From: Glutamicibacter sp. MNS18
Lineage (GTDB): Bacteria > Actinomycetota > Actinomycetes > Actinomycetales > Micrococcaceae
Assembly: GCF_026107515.2 (NCBI RefSeq)
Contig: NZ_JAPCHW010000004.1
Coordinates: 186,001-250,000, forward strand
Direction: 5' to 3'
DNA length: 64,000 nucleotides
The position numbers and the translations under genes were made by a program. The notes beneath the pieces are model-generated. The model did not search any database. It saw nothing but the letters and a program-made list of their open reading frames with translations, and was not told the DNA's origin. Positions 1-11,419 of the stretch are shown piece after piece. How positions within the stretch are numbered: the first letter of the stretch is position 1; each line of letters begins with the position of its first letter.

Positions 1-1105
1 CCTGGTCGGGATCGGGAAGCGAACAGGTGTCCAGGTCCTCCATCAGATGGATATCGGCGTAGGGATTGAAACGGATCCTGCCGGCGGTGTCGAACACCTG
101 GATGGTCCGGCGCATCCGGCCACGCAGGTAATGGGGATGCGTGAAGGTGATCTCGATCCGGCTCAGCGGCCAGTCTCCGGTCACCTGCACGGCGGCGTGC
201 CCCAGGCCCCGGGCCAGGGGCTGCGGGCCGTCGGTTCCGCCGTGCCAGTAGGCCTCGAGATGGGCGAACTGGCCGGCCATGGCGGCGATCGCCTGCTCGC
301 GCTGCTCATTGGTCAGGGCGACCAGGTCCCACCCGGTGCCCGGCACCCCGGTCAGGTCGATCCGTTCGGGGTCCCGCTCCGATGCGTCCGGGTACTGCTC
401 CTCGAGGGCCTCGAACTCATCGGCGCCCACGGCCTGCCCCCATCCTTCGGGGACCAGATCGCGGAAACGCAGCCGGCCGCCCGGCGTGTGCACCGGTGGC
501 AGCAGCACCTTCGTGCACCGGTACTCGTAGCCGGCGCCGCCCGCACCATCGGGGTGGGTGATCGGGGGAGAGGGGTTCAGCCACAGTTCGGTGCCCTGGC
601 CGGTCTGCCGCACCAGATCCACATGCCGGTCGAACTCGATGCGCAGCGGCGGGTGCCCCGGTTGGTGCCGTTGCAGGGTCTCTGGGTGTGCATGGGATTC
701 GGGCAGCGGGCCACCGGTGTAGTTGTCGTCGGTGGGCTGGTGCAGGGAAGTGCCGGTCCACAGGCCCTGGGCATCGACCCCGAGGAACGTGACGTGTTCG
801 GCGTGGATGTAACCGGTGCTGCCGTCGATGCCGATGCGCACGGCGGCCAGTTGCGGCGGGCTGCCCAGCGCCGGGTATCGTTCATCCCCGCCCTCGTCGT
901 GGGAGGTGTAGCACACCCATAAGGCGTCTGCCGCAGGGTGGATGCGTACCTCGGGGCTGTGGATCCCGGTGGGCAGATCGGGCCAGGTGATGAACCGGTC
1001 CGAAACCCCGGGACGGCGCACCATGGCCACCGGGCGTTCGGCATCGACGAAGAACGTTGTCAGGCCGATGGCCACACGTGGCAGCGGTTTCATCAGGTCG
1101 CTCAT
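1..1105 (-). CDS. Unidentified large protein, 3' end beyond window (partial)
   Basis: A minus-strand frame is open without interruption from an ATG at 1105 to the window edge (368 codons). The protein begins MSDLMKPLPRVAIGLTTFFV and ends at the edge with LEDLDTCSLPDPDQ. I do not recognise the family. It is rich in Trp, Pro, Gly and His and has no obvious signal peptide or membrane segment, so it is probably cytoplasmic. Competing ORFs in other frames here are short and look like shadows. The start is supported by a TAGGCT hexamer (minus strand, 1112-1117) 6 nt before the ATG and no Shine-Dalgarno sequence, suggesting a leaderless mRNA. It lies downstream of the carboxylase epsilon gene but is separated from it by a strong hairpin, so it is probably a separate transcription unit. 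Confidence 0.7.
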   Translation of the reverse strand, partial: MSDLMKPLPRVAIGLTTFFVDAERPVAMVRRPGVSDRFITWPDLPTGIHSPEVRIHPAADALWVCYTSHDEGGDERYPALGSPPQLAAVRIGIDGSTGYIHAEHVTFLGVDAQGLWTGTSLHQPTDDNYTGGPLPESHAHPETLQRHQPGHPPLRIEFDRHVDLVRQTGQGTELWLNPSPPITHPDGAGGAGYEYRCTKVLLPPVHTPGGRLRFRDLVPEGWGQAVGADEFEALEEQYPDASERDPERIDLTGVPGTGWDLVALTNEQREQAIAAMAGQFAHLEAYWHGGTDGPQPLARGLGHAAVQVTGDWPLSRIEITFTHPHYLRGRMRRTIQVFDTAGRIRFNPYADIHLMEDLDTCSLPDPDQ

Positions 1106-1198
1106 GTGCCGAGCCTAGCAACCGGGCCCGGGTTCCGCCTTCGCCAGACGGATTAAGCCGACGTCGGCACAATTCAGATTCCGGGCGGTCCTCCCCTC

Positions 1199-1240
1199 AG
1201 GAAAACACCGCACCCCGGGAACGGGGTGCGGTGTTTTCCT
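1199..1240 (-). terminator. Terminator of the acyl-CoA carboxylase unit
   Basis: Perfect 18-bp inverted repeat (arms 1199-1216 and 1223-1240) with a 6-base loop. The outer part of the stem is A/T-rich, giving TTTT-type runs on both strands. It follows the epsilon-subunit gene on the minus strand. Confidence 0.8.
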
Positions 1241-1252
1241 GATGCGTGGGGA

Positions 1253-1471
1253 CTAGCGTCGTCCGATGATCCACGGCAGGCGCGGGGCACTGAGCGCCCG
1301 GCGCTTGCGGATGCGTTCGACCCGCTGTACCGGGACCGCCGAACCGGTGTCGGCGGACCGGGTGCCGGCCATGGAAGTGAGCAGGGCGGTGACCGCCGCC
1401 AGCTCCTCGGGCGTGGGGTTGCCACGGGTGACGGTCAGCGTCACCGCGGGGTTCTGCTGTTCGTTATCCAA
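1253..1471 (-). CDS. Acyl-CoA carboxylase epsilon subunit
   Basis: Small (72 aa) acyl-CoA carboxylase epsilon protein. In actinobacteria such subunits bind the alpha/beta holoenzyme and stimulate carboxylation of acetyl/propionyl-CoA. The family's core pattern RGNPTPEELAAV, followed by a helix, is present, and the C-terminus is a basic patch ending with a Trp (LPWIIGRR), as is usual. An ATG at 1525 is possible. I prefer the TTG at 1471 because GAGGAG lies 6 nt upstream and the protein then begins LDNEQQNP directly before the conserved domain. It lies just downstream of the beta-subunit gene on the same strand (about 76 nt gap) and ahead of a strong terminator, so the two are co-transcribed. 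Confidence 0.85.
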   Translation of the reverse strand: MDNEQQNPAVTLTVTRGNPTPEELAAVTALLTSMAGTRSADTGSAVPVQRVERIRKRRALSAPRLPWIIGRR

Positions 1472-1547
1472 ACTCTGCTCCTCGTGAAGATGGCCGGCGA
1501 TTCTGTACACCCGGGCGCCGCACATGGTGGCCCCGGGTGATGGTGTC

Positions 1548-3158
1548 CTACAGCGGGATGTTGCCGTGCTTCTTCGGAGGCAGGGTGGCGTGCTTCTGGC
1601 GCAGTGCGCGCAGCCCGCGCACCACCTGCAACCGGGTGTCGCTCGGGGCGATCACCGCGTCGATATAGCCCAGTTCCGCCGCCTGGTACGGGTTGAGCAG
1701 TTCGGCCTCGTAGCCGTCGATGATTTCCTTGCGGCGCTCCTCCACATCCCCGCCGTTGGCTTCCACCGCGGCCAGATCGCGGCGGTAGAGGATGTTGACC
1801 GCGCCCTGGGCACCCATGACGCCGATCTGTGCGGTGGGCCAGGCCAGATTCAGGTCCGCGCCCAGCTTCTTGGAGCCCATCACGATGTATGCGCCGCCGT
1901 AGGCCTTGCGGGTGATCACGGTCAGCTTCGGCACGGTGGCCTCGGCGTAGGCGTAGAGCAGCTTGGCACCGCGGCGGATGATGCCCTGGAACTCCTGGTC
2001 CTTGCCGGGCAGGAAGCCGGGCACATCCACCAGGGTCAGGATCGGGATGTTGAAGGCATCGCAGTTGCGCACGAAGCGCGCGGCCTTCTCGCTGGCGGCG
2101 ATATCCAGGGTGCCGGCGAATTGCATCGGCTGGTTCGCCACGATCCCCACGGTATGCCCCTCCACCCGGGCGTAGCCGATGAGCACGTTCGGGGCGTAGA
2201 GCGCCTGCATCTCGAAGAAGTGCCCGTCATCGACCACGGACTCGATCACGGTGCGCATGTCATAGGGCTGGTTGGCCGAATCCGGGATCAGCGTGTCCAG
2301 TTCCGCATCCAGCTCGGTGGGTTCCAGGTCCTCAAGGAAGTCGGCCACCGGGGCGTCGGTGAGGTTCGAGGAGGGCAGGAAATCCAGCAGTTCCCTGCAG
2401 AACTCGATGGCATCCTCCTCATCGTCGGCCAGGTAGGTGGCGGTGCCGGTGGTGGCGTTGTGCTGGCGCGCACCACCCAGGGTTTCCATATCCACGTCCT
2501 CGCCGGTGACGGTCTTGATCACGTCGGGGCCGGTGATGAACATGTGGCTGGTCTTGTCCACCATGATCACGTAGTCGGTCAGTGCCGGGGAGTACGCCGC
2601 TCCGCCGGCACAGGGCCCCATGATCAGCGAAATCTGCGGGACCACACCCGAGGCGTGCACGTTGTTGCGGAAGATATCGGCGAACATCGCCAACGAGGCC
2701 ACACCCTCCTGGATGCGCGCCCCACCGCCGTCGTTGATGCCGATGACCGGGCAACCGTTGCGCACGGCGAATTCCTGGACCTTGACGATCTTCTCGCCGT
2801 TGACCTGGCTCAGCGAGCCGCCGTAGACGGAGAAGTCCTGGGAGTAGACGGCCACCAGGCGACCGTCCACGGTGCCGTAGCCGCTGACCACCCCGTCACC
2901 CAGGGGCTTCTTCTTCTCCATGCCGAAGGCGGTCGAGCGGTGCACGGCCAGCGCATCGAACTCGATGAAGGAGTCCTCGTCCAGCAGCATGTCGATGCGT
3001 TCACGGGCCGTATGCTTGCCGCGGGCATGCTGCTTTTCGACGGCCTCCGGGCCGGAGGGCAGCTGTGCCAGGGCCTCGCGGCGACGGAACTCGGCAAGTT
3101 TGCCGGCAGTGGTGGACAGATCAATCGCTGCTTCCGCCTCGGTGCGCCCCTGCGTCAT
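1548..3158 (-). CDS. accD: Acyl-CoA (propionyl-CoA) carboxylase beta subunit
   Basis: Carboxyltransferase subunit (536 aa) that moves the carboxyl group from carboxybiotin to acetyl- or propionyl-CoA, feeding fatty-acid synthesis. Both crotonase-like halves are present. The N-terminal half has the oxyanion-hole motif GGARIQEG near residue 148; the C-terminal half has [10 protein letters not shown] and [14 protein letters not shown]. Length is normal for AccD5/PccB. The frame opens further upstream (3245), but the ATG at 3158 has AAGGGAG about 8 nt before it and gives the usual N-terminus. The biotinylated alpha subunit is not in this window. A biotin ligase gene lies about 1.2 kb away on the other strand. 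Which acyl-CoA is preferred cannot be read from the sequence. Confidence 0.93.
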   Translation of the reverse strand: MTQGRTEAEAAIDLSTTAGKLAEFRRREALAQLPSGPEAVEKQHARGKHTARERIDMLLDEDSFIEFDALAVHRSTAFGMEKKKPLGDGVVSGYGTVDGRLVAVYSQDFSVYGGSLSQVNGEKIVKVQEFAVRNGCPVIGINDGGGARIQEGVASLAMFADIFRNNVHASGVVPQISLIMGPCAGGAAYSPALTDYVIMVDKTSHMFITGPDVIKTVTGEDVDMETLGGARQHNATTGTATYLADDEEDAIEFCRELLDFLPSSNLTDAPVADFLEDLEPTELDAELDTLIPDSANQPYDMRTVIESVVDDGHFFEMQALYAPNVLIGYARVEGHTVGIVANQPMQFAGTLDIAASEKAARFVRNCDAFNIPILTLVDVPGFLPGKDQEFQGIIRRGAKLLYAYAEATVPKLTVITRKAYGGAYIVMGSKKLGADLNLAWPTAQIGVMGAQGAVNILYRRDLAAVEANGGDVEERRKEIIDGYEAELLNPYQAAELGYIDAVIAPSDTRLQVVRGLRALRQKHATLPPKKHGNIPL

Positions 3159-3259
3159 GCCTTGAACTCCCTTAGTTTGTGAAAACTCGTGGCCGGATCC
3201 GTTGATCCGGGTCATTGTGTAGGAATGGCACAAGAAAAATGCCACCTAGGTCAGTGTAT

Positions 3260-3298
3260 CCGGGAATTTCCCGGGTTCCTTTGTAGGAAGCCTACAAA
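3260..3298. promoter_or_regulatory. Two palindromes in the accD/SDR divergent promoter region
   Basis: The 224-bp gap between the divergent accD and SDR genes holds a perfect 15-bp palindrome (3260-3274, CCGGGAA-T-TTCCCGG) and a perfect 19-bp palindrome (3280-3298, TTTGTAGG-AAG-CCTACAAA). Slightly upstream, TGGCA-N9-TGCCA occurs near 3225-3245. These look like operators for a dimeric repressor. The regulator is not identifiable from sequence alone. Confidence 0.5.
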
Positions 3299-3382
3299 AG
3301 GTGTCCATTGCGGACGCGGACTGCACCAGAATAAGTTACCGTTCAGTAGCAAGCTGTGGCGAATTGCCGTAATCTGGATCAC

Positions 3383-4240
3383 ATGACTGACATACTGCGC
3401 TCCACCATCGATCCCCGCCCCGAGGTCCTGGCCGGCAAGACCATCGTGATGAGCGGGGGCAGCCGCGGCATCGGGCTGGCCATCGCCCTCAAGGCCGCCG
3501 CGGCCGGCGCCAATATCGTGCTGCTATCCAAGACCGACACCCCGCACCCCAGCCTGGAAGGCACCATCCACACCGCGGTGGAACAGATCAACCAGGCCGG
3601 CGGCCGGGGCCTGGCGGTTGTGGGCGATGTGCGTAACGACGAGGATGTGGACCGGCTGGTTTCCGCGGCCATCGAGCGCTTCGGCGGCATCGACATCGTC
3701 ATCAACAACGCCAGTGCCATCAACCTGGCCAAGACCGAGGCCGTGGACATGAAACGCTACGACCTGATGATGGATATCAACGTGCGCGGCACCTTCGCAC
3801 TCTGCCGGGCCGCCCTGCCGCACCTGCGCCACTCCGGGCACGGCCACATCCTGACCCTCTCCCCGCCGTTGAACCTGGAACCGCGCTGGGCCGGGGCGCA
3901 CCTGGCCTACACCATGAGCAAGTACGGGATGAGCATGACCACCCTGGGGCTGGCCGAGGAACTGAAGGACACGGGAATCGGGGTCAATTCGCTATGGCCG
4001 GCCACGCTGATCGACACCGCCGCGATCCGCAACCTGCCCGGCGGATCGCGGATGATCGCCGGGGCGCGGGACGCGGCCATCGTGGCCGATGCGGCCGCGG
4101 CGATCCTGGCCAGTGATCCTGCCGGCTGCAGCGGCAACTTCTTCACCGACGAGCAGGTGCTCACCCGGGCCGGGGAGAAGGACCTGGACAAGTACGCCCT
4201 GGATCCGGCCCACGAACTGGTACCGGACATCTTCCTGTAG
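3383..4240 (+). CDS. Short-chain dehydrogenase/reductase
   Basis: Classical SDR oxidoreductase (285 aa). The N-terminal nucleotide-binding motif GGSRGIG, the NNAS variant of NNAG, and the catalytic YxxxK (YTMSK) are all present. The overall pattern (SKTDTPHP after the second strand, C-terminal FFTDE) resembles the HSDL2-like branch, often annotated as NAD(P)-dependent oxidoreductase. The substrate is unknown; lipid or sterol-like acyl compounds are possible given the divergent acyl-CoA carboxylase. The ATG at 3383 is chosen because TAATCT (3370-3375) sits exactly 7 nt upstream with no spaced Shine-Dalgarno, the leaderless arrangement seen repeatedly in this window. An in-frame codon at 3356 would add 9 residues. 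Confidence 0.85.
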   Translation: MTDILRSTIDPRPEVLAGKTIVMSGGSRGIGLAIALKAAAAGANIVLLSKTDTPHPSLEGTIHTAVEQINQAGGRGLAVVGDVRNDEDVDRLVSAAIERFGGIDIVINNASAINLAKTEAVDMKRYDLMMDINVRGTFALCRAALPHLRHSGHGHILTLSPPLNLEPRWAGAHLAYTMSKYGMSMTTLGLAEELKDTGIGVNSLWPATLIDTAAIRNLPGGSRMIAGARDAAIVADAAAAILASDPAGCSGNFFTDEQVLTRAGEKDLDKYALDPAHELVPDIFL

Positions 4241-4342
4241 GGCGACGCGCCGGTGGCACCCGCCGGCAGGTTCTTGCTACATCACGTAGAAAACATGTCG
4301 TGCTACCGCGTCGCGAGCCCGAGGTGGCCTAGGCTGGAAGCC

Positions 4343-5209
4343 ATGAACGCAACACCTGCCGCCCCGCGTGCCGCCCTGGATCCGAGAGTGCTGGCCGCCA
4401 CCACCGATGCGCTGGGCATCGACCCGGTGCGTGTGCTGCATTCCACCGCTTCGACAAACGAGGACCTCGTGCACCAGGTGGCCAGCGGCAGCGCCGCCCA
4501 TCTGAGCGTGCTGACCTGTGAACACCAGACCGGGGGCAAGGGCCGGCTGGGGCGTGGCTGGCAGGTCCCCGAAGGCGCGGCGCTGACCGTGAGCATCGCG
4601 GTGAATCCTGACCCGGCCCTGCCGGTTCCGGCGCTGTCCTGGTACACCATGCTCGCCGCACTGGCCTGGTGCCGGGCCATAGGGAACCACACGGCGCTGA
4701 GCGGGCGTATCAAGTGGCCCAATGACGTGCTGATCGGCTCGCACAAGGTCTGCGGGATCCTGGCCCAGTTGGCCACCGGTCCCAGGGGAGCAGCCGTGGT
4801 GGTGGGCACGGGGCTGAATGTGGACCAGGATCGGACGGAACTGCCGGTGGCCACCGCCACCTCGCTGCGCCTGGCCGGCGGAATGCCGGTGGACCGCAGC
4901 GAACTGCTCGCCGGCTATGTGGCGGCCTTCCACCGGCTTGATGCCTCCTTCCGGGCCGTATCCGGCGATGCCTCGGCCCCGCTGGCCGGGGCCGGGGGGA
5001 GCAGCCTGCGCGACCTGGTGTCCGGGAAACTGGCTACCCTGGGCCAGCTGGTCCGCATCGACTACCCGGACGGAAGCAGCCTCGAGGCCCGGGCACTGGA
5101 CCTGGCGGCCGACGGGGCACTGGAAGTACGCGACGACACCGGCACCATCCACCGGGTGCTGGCCGGGGATGTGCACCATGTGCGGCGCAGTGACGGGCAC
5201 TACGCCTAG
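4343..5209 (+). CDS. birA: Biotin--[acetyl-CoA-carboxylase] ligase
   Basis: Biotin protein ligase (288 aa) that activates biotin to biotinyl-AMP and attaches it to the lysine of carboxylase carrier domains. The ligase core shows the TGGKGRLGRGW biotinyl-AMP loop and KWPNDVLI. A small C-terminal SH3-like domain follows (LGQLVRIDYPDG onwards). The DNA-binding winged helix found in E. coli BirA is absent, so this should be a mono-functional ligase without repressor activity. The ATG at 4343 has TAGGCT (4330-4335) 7 nt upstream, a leaderless-type start; an in-frame ORF extends further upstream but adds a non-conserved tail. Its likely substrate is the biotinylated alpha subunit that partners the carboxylase encoded nearby. 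Confidence 0.92.
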   Translation: MNATPAAPRAALDPRVLAATTDALGIDPVRVLHSTASTNEDLVHQVASGSAAHLSVLTCEHQTGGKGRLGRGWQVPEGAALTVSIAVNPDPALPVPALSWYTMLAALAWCRAIGNHTALSGRIKWPNDVLIGSHKVCGILAQLATGPRGAAVVVGTGLNVDQDRTELPVATATSLRLAGGMPVDRSELLAGYVAAFHRLDASFRAVSGDASAPLAGAGGSSLRDLVSGKLATLGQLVRIDYPDGSSLEARALDLAADGALEVRDDTGTIHRVLAGDVHHVRRSDGHYA

Positions 5210-5349
5210 GAGCCGCCCGGCGTGGCGCCGGAGACGGGGCGCCGGGTACTTCCGGGCGTAGCCGCTACGGGGTGTGGCCAGTGTCGGGACTAGTATGGGA
5301 TACGGACCAGGTCCGCGAACAGGGAAAGGAAGGGGCCGGCACGGCAACC

Positions 5350-5901
5350 ATGAAGCTACCGTTACATGAGAACGAGCGTGTGGTGATCAAGACCCGCGCA
5401 CACGCCCGGGTGCTGCGCCAACCGTTGATCATGCTGTTGCTCCTGACCGGTGGCTGCGCCTTCGCGCTGGGATTCCTCTCCCGCGAAACCCTGCCCGACT
5501 GGCTTGAATCGAACACCGGGGTGCTGTCCTGGATGTGCCTGCTGCTCTGGTTCCTGCTGCTGATGATCTGGTGCGCCGCCCCGCTGTGGCGCTGGGCCCG
5601 CGGTTGGATCGTGCTGACCACCGAGCGCATCCTTTTCCGTTCCGCCGTCGCCCACGGGGACCTGCAGGCCATCGGCTTGTATTCGGTGCGCGACCTGGTG
5701 GCCCACACCCGAAAGAAAGGGGCACCGCAACTGCCCGGCACCTTGGATGTGCTGCTGCACAACGGCTTCGTGCGGATCTCGCACGTTCCGGCAGTGGCCT
5801 ACTTCCGTGAACTGGCCATAGACGTGATGCGCGATGCCGGGGCCAACCGTCCACTGGTCAATCGCGATGGACACCCGAGCGGTGAGGGGAACAACCGATG
5901 A
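5350..5901 (+). CDS. PH-like (YdbS/bPH2-type) membrane protein
   Basis: Membrane protein of 183 aa. A basic, hydrophilic N-terminus is followed by two hydrophobic segments (about residues 26-45 and 58-80). A cytosolic bacterial PH-like domain then contains the typical WIVLTTERILFR strand-turn and a YSVRDLVAHTRKKG element. The family has no known enzymatic function. The ATG at 5350 follows a purine-rich stretch (GGAAAGGAAGG) about 15 nt upstream. Its stop codon overlaps the start of the adenylate cyclase gene (ATGA), so the two are translationally coupled. That suggests a role at the membrane together with the cyclase and phosphatase; this is inference from context only. Confidence 0.8.
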   Translation: MKLPLHENERVVIKTRAHARVLRQPLIMLLLLTGGCAFALGFLSRETLPDWLESNTGVLSWMCLLLWFLLLMIWCAAPLWRWARGWIVLTTERILFRSAVAHGDLQAIGLYSVRDLVAHTRKKGAPQLPGTLDVLLHNGFVRISHVPAVAYFRELAIDVMRDAGANRPLVNRDGHPSGEGNNR

Positions 5902-7112
5902 GCTTCGATCACACATCCCCGACCCGCCCGGACAAGGCCCCGCAGGCCGCCAGCGAGGCCGCGCTGGAGGCGCGGACCCATGCGCTGCCCAAGATCCGTG
6001 CCGCCCTGGACCCGATCCAGGAGCTGGCCCAGGCCATGGAGAACCCGTTGCAGGTCCCCTCGGAGACCCCGGACAACGTGAAGGAATCCGTCGCCAAGCT
6101 CGAACGCCGGCTGATCGGCGGCAAACGCGAGTACCGGCGCCGCGAGGTCGCCGCCGAGGCCGGCATCTCCCTGCTGTCGGCACGCAAGCTCTGGCGTGCC
6201 ATGGGGTTCCCGGAACTGGGGGATGACGAGGTCTTCTTCACCGGCCGCGACGAGGAGGCGTTGCGCACCATGGTGGGGCTGGTCCGCGAGGGCAAGCTCA
6301 CCGAGGAGACCGCCATCTCCTTGATGCGATCGGTAGGCCAGATGACCGACCGGATGGTGGTCTGGCAGGTGGAGGCCCTGATCGAGGACATGGTCACCAA
6401 CCAGTCGATGAGCGACCGCCAGGCCCGGCGCGAACTGATCAACATCCTGCCGCAGATCATCGAACCCATCGAGGAGCTGCTGCTCTACTCGTGGCGCCGC
6501 CAGATGAACTCGGCCATCCACCGGCTGTCGCTGCGCGCCGAAACCGGGATCGCGGCCTACAACCAACACACCGGGGAAGTGGATGACGATACCCCGCTGC
6601 CGCTGGCCCGAGCCGTCGGGTTCGCCGATCTGGTCTCCTACACCTCGCTCTCACGGCGCATGAACGAACGTACCCTGGCCCAGCTGGTGCAGCGTTTCGA
6701 GGCGAAAAGCGCCGAGATCATCTCCATCGGCGGGGGCCGGCTGGTCAAGACCATCGGCGACGAGGTGCTCTACGTGGCCGAAACCCCGCAGGCCGGGGCG
6801 CAGATCGCGCTCTCGCTCTGCCGGGAACTGGGTGCCGATGAACTGCTGCCCGAGACCCGCGGTGCGGTGGTCTGGGGCCGGCTGCTCTCGCGGCTGGGGG
6901 ATATCTACGGTCCGACGGTGAACCTGGCCGCCCGGCTGACCTCGCTGGCCGAGCCGGGTACGGTGCTCACCGACGCGAACACCGCCAACACCCTGCGCAA
7001 TGACCAGCGGTTCATCCTCACCGCCCAGGAAATCACCTCGGTGCGCGGGTTCGGCGACATCCAGCCCTACGAACTATCCGACGGAGAAGGCGGAAGGCTG
7101 GTGCTTGACTGA
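5898..7112 (+). CDS. Class III adenylate cyclase, Rv1264-like
   Basis: Soluble adenylate cyclase (404 aa) making cAMP from ATP. The N-terminal ~200 residues match the helical regulatory domain of mycobacterial Rv1264 (RRLIGGKREYRRREVAAEAG, then an all-helical region), which in that family makes the enzyme pH-responsive. The C-terminal catalytic domain keeps the key residues: metal-binding Asp in GFADLVSYT and in KTIGDEVLY, substrate-selecting Lys in RLVKTIGDE and Asp in LGDIYGP, and the transition-state Asn/Arg pair in TVNLAARL. It should therefore be active and ATP-specific as a homodimer. It overlaps the upstream PH-like gene by 4 nt and the downstream phosphatase by 1 nt (TGATG), forming a three-gene unit. 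Confidence 0.92.
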   Translation: MSFDHTSPTRPDKAPQAASEAALEARTHALPKIRAALDPIQELAQAMENPLQVPSETPDNVKESVAKLERRLIGGKREYRRREVAAEAGISLLSARKLWRAMGFPELGDDEVFFTGRDEEALRTMVGLVREGKLTEETAISLMRSVGQMTDRMVVWQVEALIEDMVTNQSMSDRQARRELINILPQIIEPIEELLLYSWRRQMNSAIHRLSLRAETGIAAYNQHTGEVDDDTPLPLARAVGFADLVSYTSLSRRMNERTLAQLVQRFEAKSAEIISIGGGRLVKTIGDEVLYVAETPQAGAQIALSLCRELGADELLPETRGAVVWGRLLSRLGDIYGPTVNLAARLTSLAEPGTVLTDANTANTLRNDQRFILTAQEITSVRGFGDIQPYELSDGEGGRLVLD

Positions 7113-8107
7113 TGCCGGACGAGACCAATCAAACCCCCAATGGCCAGGACACCGCGCAGGCCGGCTTCCAGCTGGCGGCCGCGGGTACCACCGATGTGGG
7201 GTTGCGGCGCACCGAAAACCAGGACGCCATCCTGATCACCCCCACCGTGTTCGCGGTGGCCGACGGGATGGGCGGGCACGAGGCGGGCGAACTGGCCAGC
7301 GCCCTGGCCGTGGAGACCATGGAGGAACTGACCTTCCGTACCGACCGCACCCCGGCCAAACCGCTACCCACCCAGGAGCAGGTGCGCAAGCAGATCCAGC
7401 TGGCCGATGACCGGATCCGCGAGGCGCTGGACGCCCGCGGCGGCACCACGCTCTGCGCCCTGTTGCAGGTGCGCGGGACCGAGGCCGCCAGGGATACCGT
7501 CACCGCACCGATCTCGGTTCCACCCTGGACCGCGGGATTCCGCCGCGAGCAGACCCGCACCGATGTGCTGCCGCAGGTCACCGCGCAGATGATCGGCAAC
7601 CACCGGGCGCAGGCCGGAACCGCGACCGGCTCCCGCCCGCAGCCGAGCCTGCTGCTGGTCAACGTCGGGGACTCCCGCGGCTACCGGATGCGCGACGGGG
7701 TGCTGCAGCAACTGACCCGCGACCACTCGGCGGTCCAGGAAATGGTCGACGCCGGGCAGATCACCGAACTCGAAGCCCGCAACCATCCGCACCGCAACCT
7801 GATCACCCGGGCGCTGGGCGCCGGGGCGGACAGCCAGCCGGACACCATGATGCTCAAGGCCCGGCCGGGGGACCGCTACCTGCTGTGCAGCGACGGGCTC
7901 AGCGGTGAGCTGACCGGCGAACACCTGCAGGCGCTGCTGGCCGCCTACAAGGACCCGCAGGCCGCGGCGGCCGCGCTGACCCAGGCGGCGCTGGAAGCCG
8001 GGGGCCGGGATAATATCGCGGTGATCGTGATCGATGTGCAACCCCTGGACACCGGCCTGGCGCAGGGCGCCACCGCGGACCTGGCCCTGGATCCGCGAAC
8101 CGGCTAG
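7112..8107 (+). CDS. PP2C-family serine/threonine phosphatase with central insert
   Basis: Metal-dependent phosphatase (331 aa). PP2C motifs are present in order: TDVGLRRTENQDA, VADGMGGHEAGE, GTTLCALL, NVGDSRGYRM, LTRDHSAVQEMV, LITRALGAG, LLCSDGL and GRDNIAVIV. The metal-binding aspartates in ADGMGGH, SDG and DN are retained, so activity is expected. Unusually, about 50 residues (roughly 127-180, rich in Thr/Ala/Arg and Pro) separate GTTLCALL from the NVGDSRGYR strand; in standard bacterial PP2Cs these elements are only a few residues apart. There is no transmembrane tail. It begins on the stop codon of the adenylate cyclase gene, so cAMP production and protein dephosphorylation are genetically linked here. 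Confidence 0.92.
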   Translation: MPDETNQTPNGQDTAQAGFQLAAAGTTDVGLRRTENQDAILITPTVFAVADGMGGHEAGELASALAVETMEELTFRTDRTPAKPLPTQEQVRKQIQLADDRIREALDARGGTTLCALLQVRGTEAARDTVTAPISVPPWTAGFRREQTRTDVLPQVTAQMIGNHRAQAGTATGSRPQPSLLLVNVGDSRGYRMRDGVLQQLTRDHSAVQEMVDAGQITELEARNHPHRNLITRALGAGADSQPDTMMLKARPGDRYLLCSDGLSGELTGEHLQALLAAYKDPQAAAAALTQAALEAGGRDNIAVIVIDVQPLDTGLAQGATADLALDPRTG

Positions 8108-8173
8108 GCACCGGGCCCCGGTCCCGTCGCGGGCCGCCGCACACGGGTAACCCCGATACCGGCGCCGTCATAG

Positions 8174-10488
<2,315 letters not shown>

Positions 10489-10489
<1 letters not shown>

Positions 10490-11382
10490 TGGTACCGAAG
10501 CAACCCATCGACCACGATCCACTGGTGCTGTTGTCCCGGCAGGCCGCAGCCGCCGGGGCCCGGGTGCTGGCCGGGCGCACCACCGGCCCGCTGGGATTGG
10601 CGAACAAGACCGAGGCCGGGGACTGGGTGACCGATTACGACCGGAACGCCGAGGAAGCGATCCGCAACACGATCATCACCACCCGCCCCAATGACGAGCT
10701 GACCGGCGAGGAATTCGGGCACCACACCCCGGGTAAGCCCAGCGGCTACCGCTGGAGCATCGACCCGCTGGATGGCACCGCGAATTTCGTACGTGGCATC
10801 CACTACTACGCCTCCTCGGTGGCGGTCTGCCGGACAACCGCCGATGGTGGCGAGCAATGGCTGGCCGGGGCGATCTCCGCACCGGCCCTGGGCGTGGAGT
10901 ACTACGCCGGCCGCGGCCTGGGCGCCTGGAAACACGACCTGAAAAGCCACACGGTCACGAGGCTGCAGGGCCCGATGGACTCCGACGCGAAGGTGCTCTC
11001 CACCGGATTCGGCTACGACGTGGCCCGCCGCCAGTTCCAGGCGCGGATGCTCTCCGAGCTGCTGGTGGACTACGTCAACATCCGGCGTATCGGTTCGGCG
11101 GCCCTGGACCTGTGCCTGGTCGCCGAGGGGGCGCTGGAGGCCTACGCGGAATTCGGTACCCAGGAATGGGACTGGGCCGCAGGAGCCCTGATCGCCGAGG
11201 AAGCCGGGGCCCCGGTGGGTCGACCGGTGGGCTATCCCGGCTGGCAGTATGCCGGACTTATCGACCCGGCCAAGCTGCGTTTCCCGGACAGCGCCCCGGA
11301 CACACAACCGGAAACGGATGCCCAAGAGGACAACAGCGCAACCAGCCCGGCGCCCGCCGGCGGGAGCACCTCCGGGACATAG
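10489..11382 (+). CDS. Inositol monophosphatase family protein
   Basis: Mg-dependent phosphatase (297 aa) of the IMPase/FBPase fold. Diagnostic motifs are present: GEEFG (metal-binding Glu), SIDPLDGTANF (DPLDGT signature) and QEWDWAAGALIAEEAG (WDxAAG signature). Possible substrates are myo-inositol-1-phosphate (mycothiol/phosphatidylinositol route), histidinol phosphate or PAP; sequence does not decide. The C-terminal ~30 residues are a low-complexity acidic/Ser/Gly tail not needed for the fold. It overlaps ligA by one base with GGAGA just before the ATG, so it is co-transcribed with the ligase; a functional link is not implied. Confidence 0.9.
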
Positions 11383-11419
11383 TCAGGGCCCCATCCCGGT
11401 CACCGGTCCGGGCAGCTGT

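Noticed and set aside
1524-3182. Long plus-strand open frame antisense to accD
   Set aside because: It is the high-GC shadow of accD on the opposite strand; its translation is His/Gly/Val-rich and matches no family, whereas accD has full motifs.
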